From assembly GCA_031551135.1 (NCBI GenBank), contig JAVBOA010000053.1:1-32247 (forward strand): a stretch of 32,247 nt of DNA. Direction: 5' to 3'. This document shows positions 1 through 9,061 of the stretch, piece by piece. The notes under the pieces were generated by a model. That model worked only from the letters and a program-made list of their open reading frames with translations. It had not been told where the DNA came from and ran no database searches. A program made the position numbers and the translations under genes. How positions within the stretch are numbered: position 1 is the first letter of the stretch; the number at the start of each line of letters is the position of its first letter. The stretch comes from JAITVM01 sp031551135 (GTDB lineage Bacteria; Bacillota; Clostridia; Lachnospirales; JAITVM01).

Positions 1-95
1 TAAGCTTTTAGCTTTCCTAACCTATCCCAATTCTGAAGTGTCCATACAGTTACATTTAATTCTTCTGATACTTGTTTTGGTTTTAATATTTCCAA
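1..95 (-). CDS. IS607-type serine recombinase (OrfA/TnpA), N-terminal fragment, cut by window edge
   Basis: Only the first 31 codons are inside the window. They read MEILKPKQVSEELNVTVWT followed by LQNWDRLGKLKA, the MerR-like helix-turn-helix that starts IS607-family serine recombinases (usual form LKPKxxAExLxVxxxTLQRWDREGKLKA). In the family a resolvase-type catalytic domain follows; it is outside the window. The start is TTG at 95 with GAGGTGA just upstream. A sigma-A-type promoter lies only about 20 bp upstream, so the leader is very short. If a full IS607 element is present, a TnpB-like gene would be expected further left. A plain MerR/excisionase-type DNA-binding protein is the alternative reading. 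Confidence 0.7.
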   Translation of the reverse strand, partial: MEILKPKQVSEELNVTVWTLQNWDRLGKLKA

Positions 96-113
96 TTTTC
101 TCACCTCGAGAAA

Positions 114-142
114 ATTATACAAGTTTTTTATATCTTATTCAA
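114..142 (-). promoter_or_regulatory. promoter of the IS607-type recombinase
   Basis: Read on the minus strand: -35 TTGAAT (142-137), 17-bp spacer, -10 TATAAT (119-114). The expected start point near 107 falls at the GAGG of the ribosome binding site, leaving a leader of only about 12 nt. Confidence 0.6.
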
Positions 143-197
143 TATATTTATATACTATTTTGATTGCAGTTCTTTATCTCCTAACATAAACACCGGT

Positions 198-1178
198 TTA
201 TTCAAAATCGCTGAGACCGATTTTTTCATAAAGCTTTGTATTGATTTCAATAACATTTTTTTCTTTCCATTTTTTGTACTCATTTTCAAAAAAGAGTTTT
301 TTCTGGTTTGCCAAAAATTCGTCATGAATTTTTTTTCTGAGCTCTTCTTCATCTGTTTTAAACTCAATTTCTTCTATTCGGTAAATATAAAATCCGTTGG
401 GAACGATTTCTATTTCCGGAATATCACCGACAGAATAAGAATTTGTATCATCAAATTCCTTTAGCTCTATAGCACGGGCATCATCGGAATATTTCGTAAT
501 ATATTCGCTAAAATCAGCACCGTCAAGAAGCTCGGCTCTTATGTCAGAAACCTCTTCGCTCAGCGCAAGGTATTCTTCCGAATCCAGCGGATTACCGTTT
601 TCGTCGGTATTTTTTATAAAAATATGACTGACGTAATAATTGACTAAATTCGATTTTTCTGTTTCGATATAATCATTATAGTATTCTTCAAAAGCCGTTT
701 CGCTAACCGAAACATTTTTTGTAATATTGTCAAATAGTTTTAAATACAATGCATTTTCCGAAACGAGCTTATCCAAATCGGACTCTGTAAAATTTATTTT
801 TTTCAAAATCTCACCGCCGATATTGCTCAAAATCGAATCCCGATACAATTTGATTTTTTCGTCATCCGAGGAGTTTAAAGAGATTGAACGTCGTTTCGCC
901 TCAATATTACTTATTTTTACAAGGGCAACGGTTTCGAAAGCGTTTTGCTTTGCGATATCTTCCGCCGACGCGCCGTCAAAATCAACTTTCCAAATTTCAA
1001 CGGTACCTCTATCCTCAAACCGTATTTTTTCTTCATACAAATAAAGCAAATATTCTTTTTCAGATATCGGAACATCTGAAATCATTGCCAGCGAAGTATT
1101 CCGAATATAATAATGATACGCAAAATAAGCGGAAATTACGGCTATAACAGCTATCGCCAATAAAACTAACTTTTTCAA
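198..1178 (-). CDS. membrane-anchored SurA/PrsA-like foldase (parvulin-type peptidylprolyl isomerase)
   Basis: 326 aa. One N-terminal hydrophobic helix (about residues 4-23) anchors the protein; there is no lipobox cysteine, unlike Bacillus PrsA. A helical SurA-like chaperone region follows (about 30-170), then a region starting VNYYVSHIFIKNTDENG that resembles a parvulin domain (about 180-275), and a charged C-terminal helix. The parvulin part is divergent, so chaperone activity is safer than isomerase activity. It lies 30 nt after mfd, an arrangement common in Clostridia (pth, mfd, foldase), and is probably co-transcribed with it. The start chosen is TTG at 1178 with GGTAGGTGA 5-6 nt upstream; the TTG at 1193 overlaps that site. 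Role inferred: folding of exported proteins outside the membrane. Confidence 0.72.
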   Translation of the reverse strand: MKKLVLLAIAVIAVISAYFAYHYYIRNTSLAMISDVPISEKEYLLYLYEEKIRFEDRGTVEIWKVDFDGASAEDIAKQNAFETVALVKISNIEAKRRSISLNSSDDEKIKLYRDSILSNIGGEILKKINFTESDLDKLVSENALYLKLFDNITKNVSVSETAFEEYYNDYIETEKSNLVNYYVSHIFIKNTDENGNPLDSEEYLALSEEVSDIRAELLDGADFSEYITKYSDDARAIELKEFDDTNSYSVGDIPEIEIVPNGFYIYRIEEIEFKTDEEELRKKIHDEFLANQKKLFFENEYKKWKEKNVIEINTKLYEKIGLSDFE

Positions 1179-1208
1179 AAAATCACCTACCAAAGTTTGA
1201 GGCTAAAC

Positions 1209-4200
1209 TCATGTCAATTCTGCCAAAATTTGTTTCAATTCTTTTATGTTTATCGACTTTTCGTCATCAGATAAATAGGTTAAATATGGATTTATTTGAG
1301 AAGAAAATTTTAATTTTTTCGAATATTTTGTAATACTCGAGGTTAAAGATTCGGGTTTGATATCTGCGTCAGGTTTAAAAGTAACAACAACCGAGGAATT
1401 TTTTTGGATCAAAGAAACTGCGCCTTTGTCGTGCGACACTGATTTTAAAATAGCGATATCCAAAAGATTTTGTACTTGCGGCAATAAATCTCCGTAGCGG
1501 TCCTCGATTTCTTCCTGAACCTCAAAATAATCATTTTCATCTTTTATCAAAGAGATTTTTTTGTAAATCTCAAGTTTTTGTTCTTCGCTTTTAATATAGT
1601 TGGACGGAATATAAGCGTTTATATTTATGTCAATCAAAGTCTCAAATTCTTCAGAAATAATTTCGCCTTTTAATCTTCTGATTTCTTCGTCCAAAAGTTT
1701 GCAATACATATCATATCCGACAGCGTCCATATAACCGTGCTGTTCAGCGCCCAAAAGATTTCCTGCGCCGCGGATTTCCAAATCCCGCATTGCAATTTTG
1801 AACCCCGAACCGAATTCGGTAAATTCCTTAATTGTTTGCAGCCTTTTTTCGGAAATTTCGTTCAGCACTTTATCTTTGCGGTACATTAAATATGCATAAG
1901 CAATTCTTGTGGATCTGCCTACACGCCCGCGAAGCTGGTAAAGCTGTGCAAGTCCCATATTATCCGCGTCTTGTATAATAATCGTATTAGCATTGCTGAT
2001 GTCAAGGCCGGTTTCGATTATCGTCGTACAGACAAGAACGTCTATTTCGCCTTCAATAAAGTCGAGCATAATATTTTCCAGTTCTCGTTCGGACATTTGC
2101 CCGTGCGCATAAGAAATATTCGCTTCGGGAACAAGCTTTTGAACTCTTGCGGCTACTTCGGAAATATTTTTGACCCTATTATGCAAATAAAAAACCTGTC
2201 CGCCGCGCGCCAATTCCCGGCTTATCGCATCCTTGACAAATTCGTCATTATATTCCAGAACATAAGTCTGGATCGGCTGTCTTTCGTGCGGTGGTTCTTC
2301 CAATACGCTGATATCGCGGATTCCCGTCAAAGACATATGCAGAGTTCGCGGAATCGGCGTTGCGGAAAGCGCCATAACATCAACATTTTCTTTCATAGCC
2401 TTCAGTTTTTCTTTTTGGGCAACGCCAAAACGCTGTTCTTCGTCTACAATGATAAGTCCGAGATTATTAAATTTAATATCCTTTGACAAAATGCGGTGCG
2501 TTCCGATAATTATATCAACTTTGCCTTTAGAAATTCCGTCAATTGTAAGCCTTTGCTGTTTTGGCGTTCGAAATCTCGAAAGCATATCCACATTCACAGG
2601 AAACGAGGACATTCTTTGAACAAATGTATTATAATGCTGTTGCGCCAATATCGTTGTCGGGACTAAATAAGCAACTTGCTTGCCGTCTTGGATGCATTTA
2701 AAAGCGGCACGAATCGCGACTTCGGTTTTACCGTAGCCGACATCACCGCAAATCAAGCGGTCCATTACTTTTGGAGACTCCATGTCTTTTTTAACATCCT
2801 CGATTGCGTTGAGCTGGTCGTCTGTCTCCTCAAATTGAAATAAATCCTCAAATTCCTTCTGCCAAACACTGTCGTTTGAAAAAATATAGCCTTTATTTGA
2901 AAGCCGCTTTGCATACAGAGAAACAAGCTCCGATGCCATAATCTGCACTTGGCCTTTTGCACGGGCTTTGGCTTTATTCCACTCTGTTCCGCCTAATTTG
3001 TTTAATTTAATATGCGCGCCTTCGCCGCCGATATATTTTTGAATCATATCCATTTGGCTGGTCGAAACGTAAAGCGCGCCGCCGTCTTGATATTCAAGCT
3101 TCAAATAATCACGAGAAATATTATCGGTTATTATTTTTTCGATTCCTTTATAGATTCCGATTCCGTATCTGTCGTGAACAATATAATCACCGATACGCAA
3201 ATCGGTAAAGCTTTCGATTTTTGCGCCTTTTTTCTTTTTCTTGGTGCTTTTCTTATCTTTTACAAAAATCTCTTTGTCCGTAATAACAACGAATTTTATT
3301 TCGGGATATTCAAAGCCTTTCAGCATACTTCCGCGCGCAATTGTGACGATGGATTCTTCAAGCTTTGTATTCACCAAGGAATTTGAAATAGCAGCCGAAA
3401 TATTATTTTCCGAAAGCTCTTTCAAAAGCCTTTCGCCGCGGACTGAGGAGCCGGTCAAAATCAAAATCCGGTAATTGTTCTCACAGTAAAATTTCAGATC
3501 CTCAATCAGCAAATCTACCCGGTCTTGCAGAACGAAACTCGACTTCACCATAAAATTAGCGATTTCCTGAATCCTAAAATCTTTTACGGTTTTCGTAAGG
3601 CTCATGAGCAGAACTTTTTGAAATTTATTGAGTTTATGAATAATATCAGCATAAGAATATACCATGTTTGACGCAGATGGAAGACTATAGCCTTTTAAAA
3701 TTCGATTCTTGATGGATTCTTGAAACTCATAATGAACATTTTCGCTATGTGTTGAAATTCGTGCAGGTTCGTCAATAAAAACTAAGCAGTCTTTATTTAA
3801 AAAATCTATCAATGAAAATTTCTCAAATTCGAAAAAATCGGCGTAATTTTCAATTCCGCTGAAATTTTTAAGATTCTGCATTTTTTCTAAAATTTCGTTT
3901 ATATTTTTTTTGATATTTTCATTTTCTTCTTTAAGACCTTTTTTTTGGTAGCCCGAAGCGGTTTTTTCCAATTCGGAGCGCACATTTTTTATTGCTATAT
4001 CCAGCTCATTTTCGTTGAAAATAAATTCCCGCATCGGAAAAATCACAGTGGATTCCAATTTTTCTATCGAACGCTGAGAAAGATTATCCAAAAGGCGGAT
4101 TGAATCTATCTCATCGCCCCAAAATTCTATACGTACGGCATTTTTCATATTGATTGGAAAAATGTCAACAATGCCGCCTCGCACGGCGAATTGACCGTAA

Positions 4201-4712
4201 CCTTCTACAAGCTCCGTCCGCTCATATCCCAAATATATTAAATAATTAATAAGCTTTTCCTGAGAAATTGTTTTTGCGACTTCCAAAAATAAAACCGAAT
4301 CGCTCAAACGGCTCAGCGAAGAAATTTTGTCAAAAAGCGCCTCGATGGAAAGGACGATTGAAATTTTTTCGCCGTTTATCAAAGATTCCAGAATCTCCAG
4401 ACGTTTTTGAACAATCTCTACAGATTTAACGTCCGCCGAATAAAATATTATGTCTTTGCTCGGATAAAATTTAATATTTTCGCCCAAGAAAAAATTCAAA
4501 TCTTCTACAATCTCTTTAGCTTTCAGCTCGGAATAAGTTATATAAACCGCTTGCTTTTTGAGCGTGTTTTGGACTCCGAAGGACAGATGGATTTTTTGCG
4601 AATCAATTACATTTGTTGCCAAAACAGTATCCCTGTTATTTTTTAAATAAGAAATCAAATTATTAAAGCTTTCTATCTCAAATAATGGATTGAGTAATCC
4701 ATCCAAAATCAT
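1209..4712 (-). CDS. mfd: transcription-repair coupling factor Mfd
   Basis: 1167 aa, full length. Mfd removes RNA polymerase stalled at DNA damage and recruits UvrA. Domains in order: UvrB-like N-terminal region (about 1-350), RNA-polymerase-interacting CarD-like domain beginning IGDYIVHDRYGIGIYKG (about 505), RecG-like translocase with Walker A GDVGYGKTEVA (about 655), DEEQ box (about 757), ALSATPIPRTLHMSLTGIRD and the GRVGRS motif, and a C-terminal TRCF domain after RGAGNLLGAEQHG. ATG at 4712 has GGGAG only 3 nt upstream; TTG at 4706 would have a better 9-nt spacing and may be the true start. It sits between pth and the foldase; a 114-bp repeat element separates it from pth. Confidence 0.97.
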   Translation of the reverse strand: MILDGLLNPLFEIESFNNLISYLKNNRDTVLATNVIDSQKIHLSFGVQNTLKKQAVYITYSELKAKEIVEDLNFFLGENIKFYPSKDIIFYSADVKSVEIVQKRLEILESLINGEKISIVLSIEALFDKISSLSRLSDSVLFLEVAKTISQEKLINYLIYLGYERTELVEGYGQFAVRGGIVDIFPINMKNAVRIEFWGDEIDSIRLLDNLSQRSIEKLESTVIFPMREFIFNENELDIAIKNVRSELEKTASGYQKKGLKEENENIKKNINEILEKMQNLKNFSGIENYADFFEFEKFSLIDFLNKDCLVFIDEPARISTHSENVHYEFQESIKNRILKGYSLPSASNMVYSYADIIHKLNKFQKVLLMSLTKTVKDFRIQEIANFMVKSSFVLQDRVDLLIEDLKFYCENNYRILILTGSSVRGERLLKELSENNISAAISNSLVNTKLEESIVTIARGSMLKGFEYPEIKFVVITDKEIFVKDKKSTKKKKKGAKIESFTDLRIGDYIVHDRYGIGIYKGIEKIITDNISRDYLKLEYQDGGALYVSTSQMDMIQKYIGGEGAHIKLNKLGGTEWNKAKARAKGQVQIMASELVSLYAKRLSNKGYIFSNDSVWQKEFEDLFQFEETDDQLNAIEDVKKDMESPKVMDRLICGDVGYGKTEVAIRAAFKCIQDGKQVAYLVPTTILAQQHYNTFVQRMSSFPVNVDMLSRFRTPKQQRLTIDGISKGKVDIIIGTHRILSKDIKFNNLGLIIVDEEQRFGVAQKEKLKAMKENVDVMALSATPIPRTLHMSLTGIRDISVLEEPPHERQPIQTYVLEYNDEFVKDAISRELARGGQVFYLHNRVKNISEVAARVQKLVPEANISYAHGQMSERELENIMLDFIEGEIDVLVCTTIIETGLDISNANTIIIQDADNMGLAQLYQLRGRVGRSTRIAYAYLMYRKDKVLNEISEKRLQTIKEFTEFGSGFKIAMRDLEIRGAGNLLGAEQHGYMDAVGYDMYCKLLDEEIRRLKGEIISEEFETLIDININAYIPSNYIKSEEQKLEIYKKISLIKDENDYFEVQEEIEDRYGDLLPQVQNLLDIAILKSVSHDKGAVSLIQKNSSVVVTFKPDADIKPESLTSSITKYSKKLKFSSQINPYLTYLSDDEKSINIKELKQILAELT

Positions 4713-4735
4713 TCACTCCCAAGTTTTTATCTGTA

Positions 4736-4849
4736 ATACTATTTTCATTTTGATAAGTAGAAAGAAATTTTTCACAGCGGAGCGTTTCGCGCAATGTTTC
4801 TAGCGCGAAATGAAATATTTTTTTCTATCCTTTATATTGAAAATAGTAT
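4736..4849 (-). repeat. full-length inverted-repeat element, copy A
   Basis: 114 bp between pth and mfd. The ends ATACTATTTTCA and TGAAAATAGTAT are exact inverted repeats. In the same orientation as copies B and D the central hairpin is TTTCGCGC / GCGCGAAA with a 10-nt loop, followed by CGCTCCGCTGTG. It lies between two genes of the same strand and may form a long hairpin in their transcript. Confidence 0.85.
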
Positions 4850-4883
4850 AAACCAGTTTTTTACCGTAATCCTAATCAATGTA

Positions 4884-5456
4884 TTATGTTTTATTCTTTG
4901 TATTATATAAATTCATTGCTTTAGTTATTCCGTCTTTTAAAACTATCGAAACGGCATCGGCGGCGCTTTCGATCGCTTGGTCGATTTTGTCCTGTTCCGA
5001 ACGTGAAAAACGGCTAAGTACATAATCGGCCAAATCCATATAAGAAGGTTTATTGTCTATTCCGATTTTTATACGAAGAAACTCGTCTGTCTGTAAATTT
5101 TCGATAATGGATTTTATTCCGTTGTGTCCGCCCGCAGAGCCGCGTTCGCGTATTCTGATATTGCCTATGTCCAAATTGCATTCATCAAAAATAACGATTA
5201 TATCTTGATTATTAAGTTTATAAAAATTTAAAATATCGCGCACGGCAATACCGCTCAAATTCATATAAGTCTGCGGCTTGACCAGCATAACTTTTTGACC
5301 GTTTAAAAAACCCTCGCCAATATGCGATTTAAATTTTAATTTATTAATTTCAATTTTATTATCGGCGGATATTTTGTTGATTGTTTCGAACCCAACATTA
5401 TGACGTGTGAATTTATAGTCTTTTTCTGGGTTTCCTAACCCGATAATTATTTTCAT
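4884..5456 (-). CDS. pth: peptidyl-tRNA hydrolase
   Basis: 190 aa, normal family length. Releases tRNA from peptidyl-tRNA that drops off ribosomes. The start MKIIIGLGNP is preceded by AGGAGATAAAATA, so the longer open frame to 5522 is not used. Catalytic and binding residues are present: N9 (GLGNP), H19 (TRHNVGF), N66 (YMNLSG), D91 and the GGHNGI motif. The stretch after D91 reads DECNLDIG where most homologues have DELDLPxG; length is kept. First gene of the minus-strand pth-mfd-foldase cluster, flanked by two inverted copies of the repeat element (4736-4849 and 5599-5711). Confidence 0.96.
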   Translation of the reverse strand: MKIIIGLGNPEKDYKFTRHNVGFETINKISADNKIEINKLKFKSHIGEGFLNGQKVMLVKPQTYMNLSGIAVRDILNFYKLNNQDIIVIFDECNLDIGNIRIRERGSAGGHNGIKSIIENLQTDEFLRIKIGIDNKPSYMDLADYVLSRFSRSEQDKIDQAIESAADAVSIVLKDGITKAMNLYNTKNKT

Positions 5457-5867
5457 TATTTTATCTCCTATGTTGATTTTAAAAAAATAGATTTGGGCTT
5501 CGCCGGGAATACAGCAAGACAAAATTTACAATAGTATAAGACTAGACTTTGTTTTCGTTCGTCAGCACAAAAACACATCATTAGAAAAAAATGAAATTAT
5601 ACTATTTTCATTATTAAGGATAGAAAAAAATATTTCATTTCACGCTTGAAGCATGCGTGAAACGCTCCGCTGTGAAAAATTTTTTTCTACTTATCAAAAT
5701 GAAAATAGTATTACTTTCACTAAAAAATTATAATTGATTTTAAAAGGGCATGCAAGCTTTGGGGCGATTCTGATATAAAAAAATAAAATATTTTTTTAAA
5801 ATCATGGAAGAAATCTATCCGCTAATCCGTTATATATACAAATCAAAAAAACGAAAGGGTGAGTTTA
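5457..5867. other. divergent intergenic region between pth and the ABC/sigma operon
   Basis: About 410 bp without a gene. It contains repeat copy B (5599-5711). A TATACT hexamer on the minus strand (about 5530-5535) could be a pth -10 box, but I see no good -35. No convincing promoter for the plus-strand operon is visible; if that operon is transcribed by its own ECF-type sigma factor, a canonical sigma-A promoter would not be expected. Confidence 0.5.
5599..5711 (+). repeat. full-length inverted-repeat element, copy B
   Basis: 113 bp. Ends ATACTATTTTCAT and ATGAAAATAGTAT are exact inverted repeats; inside them TAGAAAAAAAT pairs with ATTTTTTTCTA. The centre is the hairpin TTTCACGC-TTGAAGCAT-GCGTGAAA followed by CGCTCCGCTGTG. 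Nearly identical to copy D at 27232; copy A at 4736 is the same element in the other orientation. Confidence 0.88.
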
Positions 5868-6566
5868 TTGTTAGAGGTTAAAAATCTTTATAAAAATTAT
5901 AAAAAAGTTTTGGCTGTAAACAATGCAAATTTTAAATTACAGCCGGGCGAAATTACATTGCTTCTGGGGCCGAACGGTGCCGGAAAATCTACAATAATAA
6001 AGTCGATTGCCGGATTAATCAAATTCAACGGAGAAATTTATATAGATGGATTAAAAAACACTTCATTGGAAGCGCGTAAAATTTTTTCTTATGTCTCCGA
6101 AATTCCGTATCCTTTTGATTATTTAACGGTTATCGAGCATTTGGAGTTTATGAGCCGGGCGTATAATATCAAAGATAATCAAGACGAAATCGAAAATTAT
6201 TTGAAGATTTTTGATATGGACGATAAGAAAAACAAACTCGGCCGAGAGCTTTCCAAAGGCATGAAACAAAAACTCAGCATAATTTGCGGACTTGTAACCC
6301 GCCCAAAATATATTTTGTTTGATGAGCCTTTAATCGGGCTGGACCCGAAAGCAATCCGAGAATGCAAAAATATTTTTATTGAGCTTAAAGCACGGAATTG
6401 CGGAGTTTTAATCTCGACTCATATTATCGACACCTTGGAGGATATTTGGGATAACGCAATTATAATTCAAAAAGGCGTTGCTAAATTGCAGACCGGCCGC
6501 GGAGATATCAAAAATAAATCTCTCGAAGATGTGTTTTTTGAAATAACAGAGGGGGATTCTGAATGA
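5868..6566 (+). CDS. ABC transporter ATP-binding protein
   Basis: 232 aa cytoplasmic ATPase of an ABC exporter. Walker A GPNGAGKST (residues 34-42), signature LSKGMKQKLS (about 128), Walker B ILFDEPLIGLD (about 150) and switch histidine STHI are intact. The start is TTG at 5868, 6-7 nt after AAAGGGTGAG; the GTG at 5859 overlaps that site. The stop overlaps the start of the next gene by 4 nt (ATGA), so the two are translationally coupled and surely form one transporter. First gene of a five-gene operon ending with a beta-solenoid membrane protein. The substrate cannot be told from sequence. Confidence 0.93.
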   Translation: MLEVKNLYKNYKKVLAVNNANFKLQPGEITLLLGPNGAGKSTIIKSIAGLIKFNGEIYIDGLKNTSLEARKIFSYVSEIPYPFDYLTVIEHLEFMSRAYNIKDNQDEIENYLKIFDMDDKKNKLGRELSKGMKQKLSIICGLVTRPKYILFDEPLIGLDPKAIRECKNIFIELKARNCGVLISTHIIDTLEDIWDNAIIIQKGVAKLQTGRGDIKNKSLEDVFFEITEGDSE

Positions 6567-8161
6567 ATGCTCTGATTTATAATACACAAAGGCGTGCAAT
6601 AAATTATATAAAAAAGAATTATTTAATAATTTTGCTCGGCGGGCTACCGTTTCTGTTTTTGATATTCTTTGTGCTTATCAAAAACGATATCCCTCCGATA
6701 CCGCTCAAAATCGACAGTGTCGGTTTTGACGCAATATCCGTAATGTTTTCGATTATATACTTTATTATAACTTTAGCCACAATTGATTATTTACCGCTCA
6801 CAAAATCGGAGGCTTCTTATTTTTTCACAGCTCCGATAAGAAACCAATACACGCTTTTTTATTTAATGATGAAATCGCTTGCGACCATTTTATTTACACT
6901 GATTATTGTAGCTTATTCAAATTTTTATTATCTACCGGCTTTATTCGGCTTTACAAACGAGCAGGCAGTGAGGTTCTTGGTAGTACTTCTTTTTGGAATG
7001 ATAATGGCGATGTCTTTGGGATTTTTACTATTGGCAATTAAATATAAAATCCCGATTATATTCAATATTGTCAGATACGCTATATTATTTGCAGGACTGA
7101 TACTTTTTGCAAGAATCATAACGATGGCTTATTCATTTTTTATGATACCTGAAAATATCGCTTCCGGCGAAGCTTTTGGCGAAAATGTAAAACTTTTGAT
7201 TAACGATATTTTTGCAGTAACTACGAATAAAATTTTTTATTATACGCCGTTTTTAGGATTTGTGCTTTTAGGGAATAAATTTATTTTCGACGGAAGCATT
7301 ATCGGGATTGTTTTAATGATTATTAGCAGTGCGCTTTGTATTTTTGCTACTTTTAAAATCGATTTTTCGATGACGACGAAAGCTTTTGAAATCGCAGATA
7401 AATTCGAAAAAATGCGCGGTCGCAAAAAAGGATATGAATCCTCGATACCGGACTTTTTTTCTACAAAAGCGATAGACGAATCAAAAGAAATAAAAGGACT
7501 TGGTTTAGGGGCTTTGTTTTCGAAATATATAATCGAGTATCCGCGGCGGAATAATTTTTTATTAAGCAGCCGGAATATAATTGCATTGGGGATAATGCTT
7601 GCGGTTTTGGTTTTTTGCCAATTCATGAATATACAAATCGGTAAAGAAGATAATTTAGACATTATGTTTATGATAATTCTTATGGTAAACTATACCTTGA
7701 CTTTAATACCCGAAAAAATATCCGACGAGCTATATTTGCCAACTATGCAGATTTTGCCGATTTCCGGCACAAAAAAATTATTCGCTCAGTTTTTTTATAA
7801 TACAATACCAAGCATTATTCAAGGAATTATCTGTTTTATATTTTTCTTGATCGGCAACGGAAATCCATTGGAATCGCTTCTTCAAGCTCTGTTGATATTT
7901 TTTGTATTATCGCTCTGTGTTTCTTTAGATTTTCTTTTAGGTGCGATTTTTTCGGATAATGCGCTCGCCGTTTACAGATTACTTTTTTCGATTTTTATAA
8001 AAATATTTGCTTGGATGGGCGCGTTTATAAGCTATATAGTAAGTACTGAGGGAGAAAAAATATTTATACCGTTTAATTATTATATCATTGTAATTGGTGT
8101 TTCAACGTTTTTAATTTTTATTTTTGTAACTATTACGTCGGTTTTTTTGGAAAATAAATAA
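6563..8161 (+). CDS. ABC exporter membrane subunit (putative ABC exporter family)
   Basis: 532 aa, very hydrophobic, with about 11-12 predicted membrane segments in two groups separated by a charged cytoplasmic stretch (about residues 275-325, rich in K/R/E around FEKMRGRKKGYESS). It resembles the family called putative ABC exporter: large ABC-2-like membrane proteins encoded next to one ATPase. It overlaps the upstream ATPase gene by 4 nt and is followed 14 nt later by the sigma factor gene. Transported substrate unknown; the operon partners suggest an envelope function (inference). Confidence 0.8.
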   Translation: MNALIYNTQRRAINYIKKNYLIILLGGLPFLFLIFFVLIKNDIPPIPLKIDSVGFDAISVMFSIIYFIITLATIDYLPLTKSEASYFFTAPIRNQYTLFYLMMKSLATILFTLIIVAYSNFYYLPALFGFTNEQAVRFLVVLLFGMIMAMSLGFLLLAIKYKIPIIFNIVRYAILFAGLILFARIITMAYSFFMIPENIASGEAFGENVKLLINDIFAVTTNKIFYYTPFLGFVLLGNKFIFDGSIIGIVLMIISSALCIFATFKIDFSMTTKAFEIADKFEKMRGRKKGYESSIPDFFSTKAIDESKEIKGLGLGALFSKYIIEYPRRNNFLLSSRNIIALGIMLAVLVFCQFMNIQIGKEDNLDIMFMIILMVNYTLTLIPEKISDELYLPTMQILPISGTKKLFAQFFYNTIPSIIQGIICFIFFLIGNGNPLESLLQALLIFFVLSLCVSLDFLLGAIFSDNALAVYRLLFSIFIKIFAWMGAFISYIVSTEGEKIFIPFNYYIIVIGVSTFLIFIFVTITSVFLENK

Positions 8162-8175
8162 AAAGGGTTTTTCTT

Positions 8176-8694
8176 ATGGCTGAATTAAACGATGACCAAA
8201 TTATTAAATATATTCTCACTGGAGATATGAAATATCTATCGCTTTTGATTAATAAATACGAAATTTTTGCGTATAAATATGCGTATTCGCTTTTATATAA
8301 TCATCATGAGGCTGAGGACATTGTTTCCGAATCGTTTTTGAAAGCATACGAAAAGCTTGATAAATACAATATCGGGACGAGTTTTAAAAATTGGTTTTTG
8401 AAAATAGTTCACAATAAATGCATTGATTTTTTAAGGGCAAATAAAAGGCTGGTATTTACGGAAGACAATAATTCTTATGAAGAATCTTCGGAAAATATTA
8501 TTATCAACAAAACGATTATAAGCCAAGCTTTGGATAAATTATCACACGATATGCGCGCGATTATAGTTTTGCGGTATTATTACTCGCTGGACTATAAAGA
8601 AATCTGTGAGATTTTAGATATTCCGATAGGGACTTTGTCATCAAGATTAAACCGCGGTTTGAAAAATATGAGAAAATTAATTGAGGAGGGCTGA
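8176..8694 (+). CDS. ECF-type RNA polymerase sigma factor
   Basis: 172 aa, the size of group 4 (ECF) sigma factors, with sigma region 2 (about 20-90, including HHEAEDIVSESFLKAYEKL and NWFLKIVHNKCIDFLR) and sigma region 4 (about 115-170, LSHDMRAIIVLRYYYSLDYK then the HTH EICEILDIPIGTLSSRLNRG). Region 3 is absent, as expected. AAAGGG precedes the ATG. It directs polymerase to a small regulon, probably including its own operon. The adjacent downstream gene (3 nt gap) is in the usual anti-sigma position. Confidence 0.92.
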   Translation: MAELNDDQIIKYILTGDMKYLSLLINKYEIFAYKYAYSLLYNHHEAEDIVSESFLKAYEKLDKYNIGTSFKNWFLKIVHNKCIDFLRANKRLVFTEDNNSYEESSENIIINKTIISQALDKLSHDMRAIIVLRYYYSLDYKEICEILDIPIGTLSSRLNRGLKNMRKLIEEG

Positions 8695-8697
8695 TGA

Positions 8698-9048
8698 ATG
8701 GATGAGTTTGATAAAATTTTAAAAGAGTCGGGCTTTGAAAAAGAAGAGCTGATTTCGCAGATGGACAGCATTCCATTTAAGTCCAATAAAGATAAAATAC
8801 TGAGTAATATTTATAAACAAAATGATAAATATAAAGAAACAATATTGTATATCATCATTATTACTATTTCTATTTGTATTTATGACGGCTTGAAAAATGT
8901 GAATATTGATAATCTTGCTCTTGTTTACGGATTTTTGCGCACGATTGATTTGACCCCGATATACACAACTATTTTGGTTTTATTGTATACTGCGCTGATT
9001 AGCTTCATGTTTTTATTCATAAAAGAAGAAAGCGGTCAAAATTCTTAA
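8698..9048 (+). CDS. small membrane protein, candidate anti-sigma factor
   Basis: 116 aa. A soluble, acidic-basic N-terminal region (about 1-45) is followed by two membrane segments (about 49-64 and 88-107) and a short charged tail. I do not recognise a domain and there is no zinc-binding HxxxCxxC motif of classical anti-sigma factors. The assignment as anti-sigma factor rests on position: 3 nt downstream of an ECF sigma gene with a membrane anchor and a cytosolic N-terminal domain. GGAGGG at the end of the sigma gene serves as its ribosome binding site, so the two are probably coupled. Confidence 0.6.
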   Translation: MDEFDKILKESGFEKEELISQMDSIPFKSNKDKILSNIYKQNDKYKETILYIIIITISICIYDGLKNVNIDNLALVYGFLRTIDLTPIYTTILVLLYTALISFMFLFIKEESGQNS

Positions 9049-9061
9049 GGAGGTTAATTTT

